Positions 1 to 12,720 of a stretch of DNA of 64,000 nt are shown here, piece after piece; within the stretch, counting starts at the first letter, position 1; the number at the start of each line of letters is the position of its first letter. Position numbers and translations under genes: made by a program. The notes beneath the pieces were generated by a model. That model was not told where the DNA came from, did not search any database, and saw only the letters and a program-made list of their open reading frames with translations. Source of the stretch: Diplosphaera chodatii (taxonomy: Eukaryota > Chlorophyta > Trebouxiophyceae > Prasiolales > Stichococcaceae). The DNA is taken from positions 620,001 through 684,000 of the forward strand of contig JAALGY010000019.1 in NCBI GenBank assembly GCA_032358165.1, written 5' to 3'.

Positions 1-3000
1 TCTCCCGCACCTTCAGAGTGCGAGTCTGAAGGTCTAGCACAGCCACATGCGATGCTCTGTGGGATAGTTTGCTCTCCGAAGTGGAGTGTGCTCAACGTCG
101 GGGAGGCCTGCTCGCTGTGCCAGCCACGGCCACTCCTCACCTGGGCGCATGCGGCCTGCACGCACTGCAGTGCCGCCGTCGCGTCTGTCATGAGACCGGC
201 GGCTTGACGCCTGAACAGCGAGCACTGCAGCTTTGCCGTCAGCCGTGGCACGCTTGCAAGGTGCGCCAGCACCTGTGACACGGCAATAGCTCATCTGTGA
301 CCGCCTCCATGTAGGGCCGCCATGGGCGGCATGGCTGGTGTATCAATCATTTGTTGTTAGGTATTATTGTATTGCTTATGACATCTTACTGCCACACTGC
401 TCACTGTGTATGCACCATCTATCCACCAGTACCTTTTCAGGGGGCGCCAGACCATGCAGCGTCCCATCATATGTGCGCATTGCTGCAACCTCCTCTTCAG
501 TTGGGGCGACCTGCCAGCTTTATTAGGTTAGTAGACGCCGGTATCCAGAAACAGATAAAATCAGCATCTATACGTGCAGCACCATGCTGGAGCTCCTGAC
601 CGAGGCTGAGACCATTGGCAGTGCTGCAGGACCTCAATCGAAAACTGTCCCTGCGTGGAAGATAGGCATGCGCTTCTTACCTGCAGCAGCAGGCTGAGCT
701 TCTCGGCTGACAGGCGACTGTCATCAAGCACTGCAGCGCGAATCTCCTCATCAGACCATGCCGGGAACTGCGTCAGCATGATTGCTATGTTGTTCGCCCG
801 GGCGATGCTGATGAAATGCACTGCCTTAAGCGCTGCCGCAGCTGCTGTGGAACCTGCAGTAAGGTGTAGTGATTACATGACGTGGGTCAGACCATCTGGC
901 CGACAAAGCCATATGGCACTGTTCCAAATCAACTTCGGAGCTAACATAAGCTGATCGTTGATGCCATGGTTGCGTCTGGAACTCAGTCGTGACACGAGAC
1001 AGACTCGCCTGAGGTTCGCCGCAGCGGTGTACGGGCGTGCACGGCAAACAGATGCGCCAGGAGTGCAGCCTGCTCCTTTGTCAGCGGTGGCAGCGGTGTC
1101 GGCAACTCCTCCCAAACTGTCCCTCGCCGCCGTGGCACCTATCGCCCAACCATGCATCCTTCAGCATGCTCACCTTAACACACACAACCAAGTGCCCTGG
1201 CCAAGCAATTGGTCGATATTCACGAGCAAGCTGGGTCACCTTGGTCCAGTGCAATATGCGGAATTTCGGTCGTGAGTCTCGCTGCGCCACCACATCATCT
1301 TGCTCTGGTGCTCCGACAGCGCCTTTTGCATCCATAGCCGGTGTAATGATGTTCACCACCGCTGCTGTGCTGGCACCAGCAGGAGTGAACGAACTGCTGG
1401 GCGTCGCTGCAGCCTGTTGGCCCGTCAGCCTCCCAGGTGGCGGCGGCGGCGGCGGCCTGGAAGGGGCTTTGCCTCCTGGCGGCGGCGGTGGCGGCAGTGG
1501 CGGCCTGGGAGGTGCTTTGCCTCCTGGCGGCGGTGGCGGCACTGGCGGCCTTGGAGGGGCTTTGCCGCCTGGAGGTGGCGGCGGTGGCACTGGCGGCCTT
1601 GGAGGGGCTTTGGTCCCTGGAGGAGGGGGTGGCGGCGCAGGAGCTGGCGCCTTTGGGGCTGCCTCTGGCAGCTGTGATTGCGCCGGCGGCTCCACCGCCG
1701 GCTTCGAGGCGGATGCAGGCACCAGCGCAGCCTGCGGCGGATCTGTGGGCATTGGCAGTGCACCTGGAGGCTGCGTCGCCAGTGGGGGCGGTGCGCCCGA
1801 GCCTGCAGCGGCTGTGGGAGTTGCAGCCGCCGGTATCCCTGGTGGCTGCTGCTCCCCGTTTGCCTGCGGCGCCGCTTGGGCTGGCAGGTGCACACCAGCC
1901 TCTGCTGGCATGGAGGTTCGACTGGGCGGTTCAGCCGCTGCAGCCGGGTCTGTGGGTTCTGCCATTGCGCTGCTGCTGGCGAGTGGCAACGCTGCAGGTC
2001 CGTCCGCCTGCTGCGGGATGCCCGGTAGACCAGCAGCAGTGGTAGCAGCAGCAGCAAGCGGCAGTGCTCCGGCAATCGCTGCCACCTCCACCACAGGCGC
2101 TGCACTGCCCGGCACAGCCCTGCCGTTACCTTTCCTTGCTCGTGTGCCAGGCTGCTTATCTGAAGGCATCTCACTGTTGCCCGAATTGTCCGGCTGCAGC
2201 TGCAATGCCTGCACACGGACAACCATGCAAACCTTGCTGCAAGGCTGCCCGTGCAAACTTGCAGCCCGATGCTTCGGAAGTGCACCTCGACAGATAAGCC
2301 AGTGGTGCTACCTTCAGGTCCGAAGGCATCAAGCCAGCAGCAGCAATGGCGCCCAGCTGCTCTGTAAGGGCTGTCCGCTTGAGGCGCGCATCCAGTATGC
2401 CCTCGTCAAGCAGCGTTTGCTGCCACATGTCCCGCATGCTACGCACGTCCACCTGATCCTTGGCAGCGTCGCTCCTGCAGAACGCAGGTGTTGACTTCAT
2501 CCAAAGACACCGCGCAGATCCTACATCATCTACACAGCTTCGTGACACGTGCCAATCGGCGTCCAGTGCATGGATGGACCTGTATGTCGAACTCAGCCAA
2601 GGTGCGGACATGTACCTCGTCAGCTTCTGGTGCCCATCCTCCAGACTGACGTCCATGAAGAAGCCGTCAAAAGCCGCCTTCTCGGGGTTCAGCGGGCTGC
2701 CGGCCGGCACCGTCATATCTCTGGGCTCAATACGCAGCACCCCTGTAGGGCATCGACCCCTGTCGATCATCAGTATGGTTGCAACATGGCCGCTGCAGGT
2801 CAAACAAGCCGAGACCATTCAGCACACCTGATCCCACAAAGCCTGTGTGGAACGCATAGGTGAACGCTGGCATGTCGGTTTCCCGTACAATGACCCTAAA
2901 CCACAGGGCGATAACAATGTCGCCGTCAAGTGGTATGCCCACCTTGAAGCCAATCAGGTCGTCCTGCACCACGGATGCACTTGTTAGCAATCGAAGGGTG

Positions 3001-4548
3001 AGACATCCTGTTGCAGAGGATGCGTTGAGGCAGTTGCATAGGTGCATGTCGTCGTGCTTTGTTGTGCATGGGGTCTTGCCTGCGCTACAGCAGCGCTCGA
3101 CCAGATCTGCTGGCCCCGCTGGAGGACCGCCAGTACAGAGCGCCCGGTGCTCACCGCCTCGCCCTGCACCATAGTGCCGCTGCCATCCTCTGCTGGCACC
3201 TGCAATGGCAGCCGGCAACAGCTATCTTGCCTGCCGACACATATTGCTGATCCAGTTGCAAGTGCAAAGTATAACTTTTTGAGAAGTCTGTGCGCTCAGG
3301 CATCAGTCAGGCAACACTGGTATTCAGATCTTCAGACACTTGACATCCGCCCAGGTCCGCGCCTGCAAATGGCCCTCGAACGCACTGATCACAATCCTCT
3401 GCAGCTGCAGTGCTGTGGGTGACAGTCGTGGTAGGGTGCCAGCATGGAGCACACGCTCGACATAGCGTCCGTATGTACATCCTGCTGCTCCGAGAAGCCT
3501 ACATGTTGGAGGTAGCGCAGGGTTATCTGTGGGGTCGCACAGCTGTAATTGCTTATGGCTGCATGTGCAGCTGGCGTCAAGCGTGACTCACTGTCGGATC
3601 GCGGCTGTCTCAGCAGCTGCTGAGGGGGGCGGCAGCGGCGGCCACCCACTGCTGCTGCTTTGCTGCACGTGCACGGCGCCCCACAGTGTGTCCTCCTATC
3701 GCAGCAGAAAGTCACCATCATCATCAGTGTCACATTGTCAGCATGTCAACATCAGAACGTCAGCCAAGGTGACACTCAGGCATGGATGTCACCTGAAGGG
3801 CGTACAGCTGGTATGCGGCTGCCAGTAATGCCGCCAGATGCCGAGCGCTCTGCTGTGTAGAGCACACACGCACATGCAGCACCTGCACAATGTGCACACG
3901 GAATGCGGCTTTGTTATGGGCACATCTTACAGCCTGAAGTCCAAGCATGCGGAGCATCCATGCACAACAGCACACGGACTGCTAGTTGAGCTTACCGCGA
4001 TGTGGGACTGATCGCCATTGAGCCACTTGAACAGCGCCTGGCAAACACCCAGCATGATGTCCAGCGGCACAGCTCCAACGGCCGGTGGGCGCTCCCAAGC
4101 GTTCCAGCCGCCGAGCTCCAGGATCGATGCAACAAACATGGAGCAGACTGCTGGACCGCCCCAGGGCGGCCCAAGGTTCGCCAGCAGCAGCTGCGGGCGG
4201 TCGCGTGTGCCCGGACACCGCAGCTTGCCCATAGCACCGGCAGCATCTTGCAGGAAGGATCTGTACTCTCGTGATACCTTGTGGTGGCTCATCGCATCCT
4301 TCCATGAGTCTCGGTCCTCCTCTGCGCATGCGAACAAATAATCTTTCATACACTCGACGAGCAGATCATCAGCAGCGTCACTTGGCGCAGACTGCACTGC
4401 ACTCACGATATGTTAAAGCGTATATGCGCGGCGACAGCTGCAAAAGATGTGTGTCGTTCTCTAGTGTGGGCAGCCTGGCAGGCGCGCTCCTCCAGAAGCC
4501 GAACGACTTTGCTGGCGACTTGCTGCTGCTGTTGCTGCTGGTGCTCAT
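1..4548 (-). CDS. Class II (PTEN-type) formin, 3' end beyond window
   Basis: Actin-nucleating formin. The first exon (4407-4548) opens at an ATG. It encodes a Ser/Asn-rich start followed by LPTLENDTHLLQLSPRIY, which resembles the start of plant PTEN-like formin domains. A segment near 3990-4110 (DIMLGVCQALFKWLNGDQSH) matches the region just before the PTEN P-loop. Another near 2830-2960 (GDIVIALWFRVIVRE, FHTGFV) matches the C2 domain. The exon ending at 1240 is an FH1 with four poly-Pro blocks, then FRILHWTK, the start of FH2. FH2 continues in 681-832 (ARANNIAIMLTQF) and 141-272 (LASVPRLTAKLQ). The remainder lies left of base 1. I saw no HCxxGxxR phosphatase loop, so the PTEN part may be inactive. 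Several internal exon borders are not resolved. It is divergent from the carrier gene, about 460 bp from start to start. Confidence 0.85.
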
Positions 4549-5010
4549 GTCGAACGGAGCCTAAATCCCGTCAGCGCACGCCACCAAGCCTCGTCAGCAA
4601 TGCTGTTGGTGCGTTGTGTTCTGCTGCGACTGCGCAGTTGACATGCAAGAGTGGGCGTTGAGTCGGAAGGAAGCACATCGGTCGCACGCACGACAGACAC
4701 CGGAGCAGACTTCTCGGCACAGCGCGATCCTGGCGCCGCCGTGTGCCACACGGTTCACAACAAGATTTCAGGACACACGAGACAGCTCTGATGGGTTGAA
4801 ACCGAGTATGTCTGGGCGACTGCACTGAAGCCAGTACTCGCGGGACTGGCCAAACGCTTTCTGCTAGGGTTCTGCGGGTCCAGCTCAGCGCAATCTGGGT
4901 CGGTGATTGCAAACTGAAACTGATATGTTTAATTCTGGTGATCATCTCGACGCGCCGCTGCTTTCACAGGTGCTGATCATCTGGGGATCCGCCGCAAGGC
5001 TGCAGGCGGC

Positions 5011-5205
5011 ATGCGGGTGCCTCAATCGCTGAGTCCAAGCAGCCTCTATGATGATGGGTGCAGACTGTCCTCCCTGCCAGCAGGCTTGCCGAGCCGGCAG
5101 ATCAGCTTGCTGACTGCAACACCATTGAGCTTCTTCAGCAGCTACAGCGCGTCTGCTGCGCGGTCACGTGGGTCAGCCAGCGGTGCATACCCCACAGTCC
5201 AGTCC

Positions 5206-5241
<36 letters not shown>

Positions 5242-7363
5242 GCGGCGCACTCTCCACAGCTAGCGGTTCAGCAGCGACCGTCTGCAGGCGCTGCAAACAA
5301 TTCTTTCGCGGCAGCGCCTGCGCTGTGCTACTCGCCAGCAGAGCCAGCGCTTAAAGAGCCGCTGGGAGATGTGCTGAGGAGAGCTGGCAAGAGGTGCTAT
5401 GATGGCCGTCCACCATTCGGCCTATTTGAAGCCGATCTGCGGCCGCCGTTGTCACCGATACAAGTCTTTACCATGTGTGGATCAACATGGCAGCAAGACA
5501 GCATCCATGGGCGTGGTCCATGCCTTTGACGCCCCACCCCCAGAGATTTGCATGCAGCAATGCATGTGAGAGTAAACTTTGACGTTGTAATCTGAGACGG
5601 ATGTGTGTGTGCAGAGCGCTGGGCGGTGGCATTCCAGGCGCCGCTGCGATGGGCATCCAAGTCTGCTCGCTTATGTGGCTGCGCACGACCGTGAACTACC
5701 AATACCGGAATGGCGGGACCATGACCAACGCGTTCAAGACGCTATATGCTGTGAGTCTACGTAGACATGCATGCTGCGACCCTGATTGCAGTCTGGCAGC
5801 CCAATCAAGCCCCTACACTGATTCATGTGCTCAGCACATGGCATACTCTTCGGCAGGATGGAGGCATTCGCCGATTTTACCGGGGCGTTGGGCCAGCATT
5901 GATTCAAGGCCCCATGAGCCGCTTTGGTGACACCGCTGCAAATGCCGGCACACTTGCACTGCTGGACAGCTACGATGCCACCAGCACGTTGCCGGTGAGG
6001 TGGATTGTGGTCCTCGATGGCTTGCAAAACATGGCGACCGGACCATGTTGGTAGTGGTGTGTGCGCTACATATCCCACGTGTGCGGTACATATCCCAGGC
6101 ATCGTGGTGCAGCCGCTGCTTCGACAAACGTTCATCGTAGCCTTGTGTCAGCCCTGACTACGTGGGTACTGCAGGTGGGTGTGAAGACTGCAGTGGCATC
6201 GGCATCAGCTGCCGCCTTCCGGATTGTGCTCATGCCCGTGGACGCGCTGAAGACGACGCTGCAGGTGCATTGCCTGTGTGACATGCATGCAGCACATATA
6301 CATGCATATCGAACCATGTGTTGCACAGAGTAACTTCATGTGCTAATGTGCCAGTGGGTGGGCAGCAATTTGCGCATCCTACAAGCCTCTGTTTGTCAGG
6401 TCGAGGGCAAGAACGGTATGACGGTGCTGAAGAACAAGATGGCCAAGGGCGGCGTCCCGGTCCTGTACCATGGCGCCCTCGCGGCCTCCGGGGCAACCTT
6501 CGTCGGTCAGCACCTCCCTCGGCTCTATGCCGTGTCCCTCGGCACACACATCTTGCTTGTGATTCTGGAGTCGTGCACATGCAGACGGCTTCGATACCAT
6601 AGCAGGTCCTGAGCTGGTGTGGCTGGCACCGTGGCTGCAGGCCACTACCCGTGGTTCTTTGTCTACAACTACCTGAACGAGACGCTGCCCCAGTACGACG
6701 AGCTGCCGAAGCGGCTGCTGCGATCCGCTGTCATTGGCTTTGCGGCATCAGCCACCTCAGACACCTGCTCAAACAGCATCCGTGTGATCAAAACGACAAA
6801 GCAGACGCACAAGGTGTGAGGAAGCAGTGGATGCAATCGATGTTCCGTCGACCTGCTGTGTGCTTGACGAACTGACCACAAAGCGCAATGTCTCATGCCT
6901 GCAGGAGACTATCACCTACCCTCAGGCGCTGCAGGTGGGCTATGTGCTTGCAGGATGCTTTCCTTTGATCCGCCGGCCGAAGTATACCAAACTACAGCAG
7001 GTGATGGTAGCACCTCATGCGAACAAGGCAACATTGCAAACACACGGCGTGCGCAGGAAGTGCTGGCCAAGGATGGAGTCCTCGGCCTGTTTGGCCGTGG
7101 CTTGAAGACGAAGATCCTCGCCAATGGCCTGCAGGGCATGCTGTTCACGGTGAACAGCTTGCCCAGAACCCCTCATACACCTCAGATTGACTGGTCTGAT
7201 GTTTGCCAACCTACCGTGCACATCTGCCATTACAATCAGGCTTCTGTTGATGAAGCACTGGGTTGACACTGATCGGTAGCAGACAAATTCGCTGCTGCAC
7301 CCTGGGCAGGTGCTCTGGCGACTGGGGCAGGATGCGTGGAACAAGAAAGCAGCGGCAAACTGA
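5011..7363 (+). CDS. Mitochondrial carrier family (SLC25-like) protein
   Basis: Nine exons with fully consistent phases: 5011-5393, 5615-5750, 5857-5994, 6175-6264, 6400-6505, 6641-6813, 6905-6934, 7057-7149 and 7310-7363, giving 400 residues. Carrier signatures are seen as degenerate P-x-[DE]-x-x-[KR] repeats. Examples are the block before [14 protein letters not shown], then [12 protein letters not shown], and [15 protein letters not shown] in the third repeat. The family exchanges metabolites across organelle inner membranes; the substrate cannot be named here. It resembles a plant carrier subgroup with GAIPGA near the start and [10 protein letters not shown] in repeat one. The N-terminal ~125 residues are a Ser/Ala-rich extension holding 14 consecutive alanines, perhaps a targeting region. 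The start is the first in-frame ATG of exon 1; an upstream exon cannot be excluded. Confidence 0.88.
5206..5247 (+). repeat. (GCA)11(GCG)3 trinucleotide repeat in coding exon
   Basis: An uninterrupted run of 11 GCA then 3 GCG codons encodes 14 alanines in exon 1 of the carrier gene. In the other two frames the same DNA reads as Gln or Ser runs. Confidence 0.95.
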
Positions 7364-7773
7364 GCATCTGGGTATAGCGGGGCGCAGAGCATTTGCACAT
7401 GCACATCGGCAAGGGAGCAGCCACAGAACCGTCGCAATGTTGACTGATGGAAATGTTCTGCATGTCTGCAAGGCGAAGTTCCCCAGCGATCGGCGCACTT
7501 TGCACAGCACTGTATGCAGTATCTGCATCCTTTTGGGATCCACCTGATTTCAGGTGTTGAGCCCATGATCATACATGGTGGGTTGCTGCGAGCTTCTGCT
7601 GCGACCTGCCGTAGGCTGCAATTTTTGATGCGCGCACAGAAACAAGGTGTCTGTTTAGGAGGAAGCATTGTCAGCAGCATTGTGTTGGACAGCTATGCGC
7701 GGCAACAAATTGGTAGGATGGGGGTCAGGAGGTATACACTTGGGGCTTGCGGGCCAGGCGAGGTTATTGGTTG

Positions 7774-7799
7774 TACTAAGGAGCCCTACTAAGGAGCCC
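7774..7799. repeat. 13-nt exact tandem duplication
   Basis: TACTAAGGAGCCC occurs twice with no spacer, between the carrier gene and the ELP6 stop codon. Probably a recent slippage event of no function. Confidence 0.9.
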
Positions 7800-7877
7800 G
7801 CTTTGCTGAACATGGTCGAGCAAGAAGTAAGGTACAGAGTGCTACCGTATGTCGAATCAACACCAGCAGCAACATGA

Positions 7878-9157
7878 TCACGATGCGGTGTACTGCTGGA
7901 GGAAGCGGATGCCACGGTCAGAGGCCTTGACAAGAAAGTTGCGTTCACAGTCGCCATCAGAGCTGCCCCAGGGTACCACTGCCCTGCAGCTCTGCAGCTG
8001 CATGCGCATCCGCCCACTGACGTCAGCCGACTGCCCTGCTGCCAGTGGGTCGACATCAAGGATCACGTTGGCTGCATGCGAGGTCAGCACCTCCGCAGCC
8101 ACTGCGTCCTCGACATCCGAGTGCAGAAGTGCAACGAGCGACACAGAGCCATGGACGGGTTCACGACCACTCGGCCCGCCGGTCTGGCGGGCATCAGAGC
8201 CGCTGCCAGAAGCATCAACCAGCTCCTCGGCCACTGTGACAGCCAGTAGCTGCTGCAGCAGGCTCCGCCAGTTATGAGCATCTGAGACCAGGCTACCTAT
8301 CGCTGTCAAGTCGTCAACCAGGACGTTGACGGTGGGCTGCCCTCCATCTGAATTCCTTTGCACGCTACTCCTGCCATCTGGTGTATTGTGAAATCCGTTC
8401 ACGCCGGATGCTGCGGCAGGCTGCGCTGCACTGTTTGCATCGGTGCCTGAGGGTGTGCTGCCCAAGGTGGCAGTGGCTGCATCTGGCTGTTGTTGCGCCA
8501 CACCAACTGCTGCCCTGATGCACGACAGCAGTGCAGGTGCGCCCGCCTGCAGCTGTGCCTCGCTGAGCAGGTGACCATTCATCAGCGCATCAACGATTGC
8601 CAATTGACCGCTCTGCATGTGCGCAGCCATGTTGACACCCTGCAGATCCGGCGAAGCACAATGGGACACTGCCATCTCTTGCCCAAGCTGGGTGCAACAC
8701 AAATGCAGCAGGATTGCAATGCACGCCGAAGGATGCACAAATCAGAGTTGCATATGCATTCCGCAGGACGTTTCAGGTGCGCACCACTTTGCGCAGAGCC
8801 TGCTGGTAGTGTGCCTGCCCCTGCGCAACTGCAATCAGCACCACCGCATGGCCCGCCTGGTACATGCAGGCGCAATACGCAATCATCAGCTTTATGAGCC
8901 CATCTGATGAAGTAAACAAGAGACTCGCCATGAGCAGCTAGCACAGCAGATTCCGCTTTGTGCCACTTTTCCCATGGCAACGCACTCGATCAATAGGAGA
9001 GCGGCATCTTTGCATTGATGATCACAGCGCAGCTTACCTGCAATGCCAACTTCGTCATGATCGGCAGCATAAAGCTGCCGCTGAGCTGCAAACTGTCTCG
9101 CAGTATGATGAGCGGCTCGCACAGCAGGTCCGGCGTGAAGGGCAGCAGCACATCCAT
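7878..9157 (-). CDS. ELP6: Elongator complex protein 6 (ELP6)
   Basis: Three exons in phase: 9038-9157, 8785-8856 and 7878-8687, 333 residues. ELP6 is a RecA-like, ATPase-deficient subunit of the ELP4-5-6 ring of Elongator, which acts in wobble-uridine tRNA modification. The order of conserved blocks matches animal ELP6. A start strand (EPLIILRD, then GSFMLPIMTKLAL) leads into AGHAVVLIAVAQGQAHYQQALRKV. SGQLAIVDAL follows, then VNVLVDDLTAIGSLV (the Walker-B-like DDL position). HGSVSLVALLHSDVEDA and RNFLVKASDRGIRFL come last. The last exon is unusually long and includes a low-complexity linker (QPDAATATLGSTPSG). The exact C-terminus is uncertain, because a splice just before the last residues is possible. 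Confidence 0.8.
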
Positions 9158-9244
9158 GTCTGCTGAAGGACGCCGCAGAACGCCAATGGCGCTTACTGAT
9201 CCTCCTGCCAGTGGCTGTCAGGCATCACCACCGGTACGTACCCA

Positions 9245-9279
9245 GTGGCAGTGTAGGTAGTGGGTACCTACACTGCCAC
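9245..9279. repeat. Perfect 15-bp inverted repeat (hairpin, 5-nt loop)
   Basis: GTGGCAGTGTAGGTA at 9245-9259 is followed by GTGGG and its exact reverse complement at 9265-9279. It lies about 90 bp upstream of the ELP6 start codon, in its promoter or 5' UTR. Confidence 0.95.
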
Positions 9280-9946
9280 GGTTCATAGATGCTCCAAACA
9301 GCCAGCACAAGTCGCCGACCCGGCAAATTTGCGGACTCAGGTGTGAGCACGGCGCGAGTGTACGGTGCAGTGCTTTGGTGAAAGAACCCTCAAGAGCAGC
9401 GCAGGCACGCACGCTGTGTACACAACTTCTTAGTCGGCTGCGATCTTAAGTGTGTGCTGTGTGCAGGTGGAATGGTCCTATGCTCTGTGTTAAATTGGAT
9501 GGGTTGCGGACTGGCAGGTGGAAGCACATTGTGCCATGTGCAAAATCGTTCTCAGGGTGTACATGCATCTTGACTGTTCGCACGCTGCGGTCAACGTTCT
9601 GTCAGTGAGCTGACCCTGCTCACAAGCACCCTGGTATACTAGTGGTGGACTGCAGCAGCTTCACATGCACACCGCCGATGTGGAGCCCAGCAGGTGCTGC
9701 CTTTGCTCAGTGCCATGCATCGCAGAAAGATCCAATGCTTTACATTCTTTGCCTCTTAGGAACATTGCACGCTATGGCGACCCTGGCACTTCGTAGCCAC
9801 TGTCCCATGTCCTATGACAGTAAATGTATCGCAGTACGGCCACTCAGCCCCTGCATGGCAGCCCTGAGCACGACATGCACAAGGCACACCCTGCTAAGAC
9901 CTGCGCCAGTGCCGCTGCTATGCGCCAACAACCTTCACTGCAACTG
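9280..9946. other. No gene recognised
   Basis: Open frames here show no family motif and no consistent splice chain. The stretch separates the ELP6 5' side from the stop codon of the next minus-strand gene. Confidence 0.5.
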
Positions 9947-10222
9947 TCATCTGTCTCCCCTGTCCCTGCTCTCGCCGCCGTGTGGCGAGCCCCGCCCTGG
10001 TAGGTTCATGACGCCTGGCTGCCTGTTGAACTCGAACTTCGAGTTGGCGGCATCACTGTTCCAGAACCCGAACGGCTTCGTTGGCTGCCTCCAGGACTCC
10101 TTCTTCTGCTCGGCGATGCGGGACATCCGCGCAGTGTGGTCGTTCCAGTACTTTGTGCGCTCTGCAGGATCCTCCATGTGCTGGGCGATAAAGTGCCGCA
10201 GGAACTCCTGCAGGAACGCCAT
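9947..10222 (-). CDS. Small conserved-looking protein (91 aa), possibly a mitochondrial membrane-complex subunit
   Basis: Single-exon reading from an ATG at 10222. The N-terminal half is helical and amphipathic (MAFLQEFLRHFIAQHMEDP). A charged stretch follows, then KPFGFWNSD. The pattern of an N-terminal helix, M-E-D-P-x-E-R and a later P-x-[KR]-P-[FY]-G-F-W is one I associate with a short plant mitochondrial protein. I cannot name that protein with confidence. The last ~20 residues (RGSPHGGESRDRGDR) look unlike the rest and may be intronic read-through. Divergent from RPL22. Confidence 0.5.
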   Translation of the reverse strand: MAFLQEFLRHFIAQHMEDPAERTKYWNDHTARMSRIAEQKKESWRQPTKPFGFWNSDAANSKFEFNRQPGVMNLPGRGSPHGGESRDRGDR

Positions 10223-10878
10223 GGCCACACCAGGGGCGGGCACCCCACTGCAACTGGCTGTGCTGGGGACAAGCAGTCCTGTCCAGTACTCAAAACCTGC
10301 CTCCGCCAAGGGTCCGTGGACGCAAGGGATTGGACAACCGAAGGCAGGCTTGCACCCCTGATCTCAGCCCGATTTGCACAGGGTGCCGCCCCCGCACAGG
10401 AGCGTTGGGGTATTGCCAACTGATCTGGATAGCTCAATCGTTGTCAACACAGTTGTGCAAGTGCTGCACCAGCACTCAGGCTCTACTGTGGCACCATCAT
10501 CGACCCTTTCACAGACTCCGCTATACCCTACCGAGTGCCGCCAAGGAGCGCTGCTTGGTGTGCAGCTCGGCCCTTTTCGTCGCCATCAGGGCAGCAGAGG
10601 CCTGTCAGGTGGGTGCTGTTGTACGCAGCAAGGTGCTGTGCTTGTGGCTGTCCCTCATGGTGTGGCCATCCAAGGCAGCCCCTCTGGATGCTCGCCTGTC
10701 GAATTGAGCAGTGCTTGTTGCAAGAGCACGTCCTCTCGAGCAGCGCCATGCTGCAGCTGACAGACCACCGACTGCAGTACTCTGCCTGGGAGCATCGGCA
10801 AACAGCATGCTTTTTGCATCCTTGCCTGATGTGCGTCGCCGCCGCTGCATATGCAGGGAGGTGCGGCTGCTTGCCACG

Positions 10879-11914
<1,036 letters not shown>

Positions 11915-11928
11915 GCTGGGTGGAATGT

Positions 11929-11933
11929 TGTAA
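11929..11933 (+). promoter_or_regulatory. TGTAA polyadenylation element of RPL22
   Basis: TGTAA lies 15 nt after the RPL22 stop codon. TGTAA is the known poly(A) signal of chlorophyte algae. The short 3' UTR it implies is inferred. Confidence 0.5.
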
Positions 11934-12720
11934 CTAGACTGGCTCAGAATGTAAACATCCAAGATCATGTGGATGCATCCTGGATGCAGACATGTCACGC
12001 CGCCCCACCTTGCTGGGCATTTGCCAATCTCGCCATAAGCCACAACGTCTGTGCATACTGCCAGTCTCTTGACGTGATCGAAAGAGCTCTCCGCCATCAT
12101 CCTAAGGCCTGCAACCGTTTGTGCAAGCCTGGCCATCTCGACGGTGACGTCAAACAGTACCAAAGGGTTGGAAGCAGCGACTCGTCACACCGGGCACCGG
12201 GCCAGCATCAAAGCTTGATTTGCCAATAGAAAGCAGTCCCTACGTGATGTCTGAAGAGTGAGCTTGTGTCGTTAACCCGTAGCTGTCCGTGCCAGCGTTG
12301 CCATCGGGCGCGGGGTGTTACAATTGAGGGATTGGATCGGACCCAATCTGCAGTCGGGGTTGTGGCACCAGTACGATGCAGCAACTTGCATTCAAAGCAA
12401 AGCTCGACTATCAGGTATTCAATCACAGACACACGCAATCCCAATAACGGCGACCATGTCGGTGGACTACATGCATGCTGCCGCATGACCCTGCAAGCAT
12501 GCTCAATCCACCTGTTCAATATCCACAGAATGTGTGCGCATCTGTACTGTAGACGGCGGTCACACGTTCAAGGCAGCGATTGACCAACCGGGCTGCGGTG
12601 TTCAGCTCTGGCCGCACAGGCTTTGAAGGAAACCTCCCAGCACAGTTTGCACAACCACGGTCAAGGAGCCTCGCACATGCGACCTCAGGCGAGATCACAC
12701 CCATTGCATGGACACTTGCC
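11934..12720. other. Intergenic / possible 5' exon of clpS
   Basis: No family motif was found on either strand. A non-coding or transit-peptide exon of the downstream clpS gene could lie here, but no unique candidate stands out. Confidence 0.4.

Noticed and set aside
1037..2494. 485-codon plus-strand frame rich in Gly
   Set aside because: It is the complement of the formin FH1 poly-Pro exon. The minus strand carries recognisable FH1 and FH2 sequence.
4518..4548. CTG-rich run as a microsatellite
   Set aside because: It is interrupted, and encodes the Ser/Asn-rich N-terminus of the formin; not a pure repeat.
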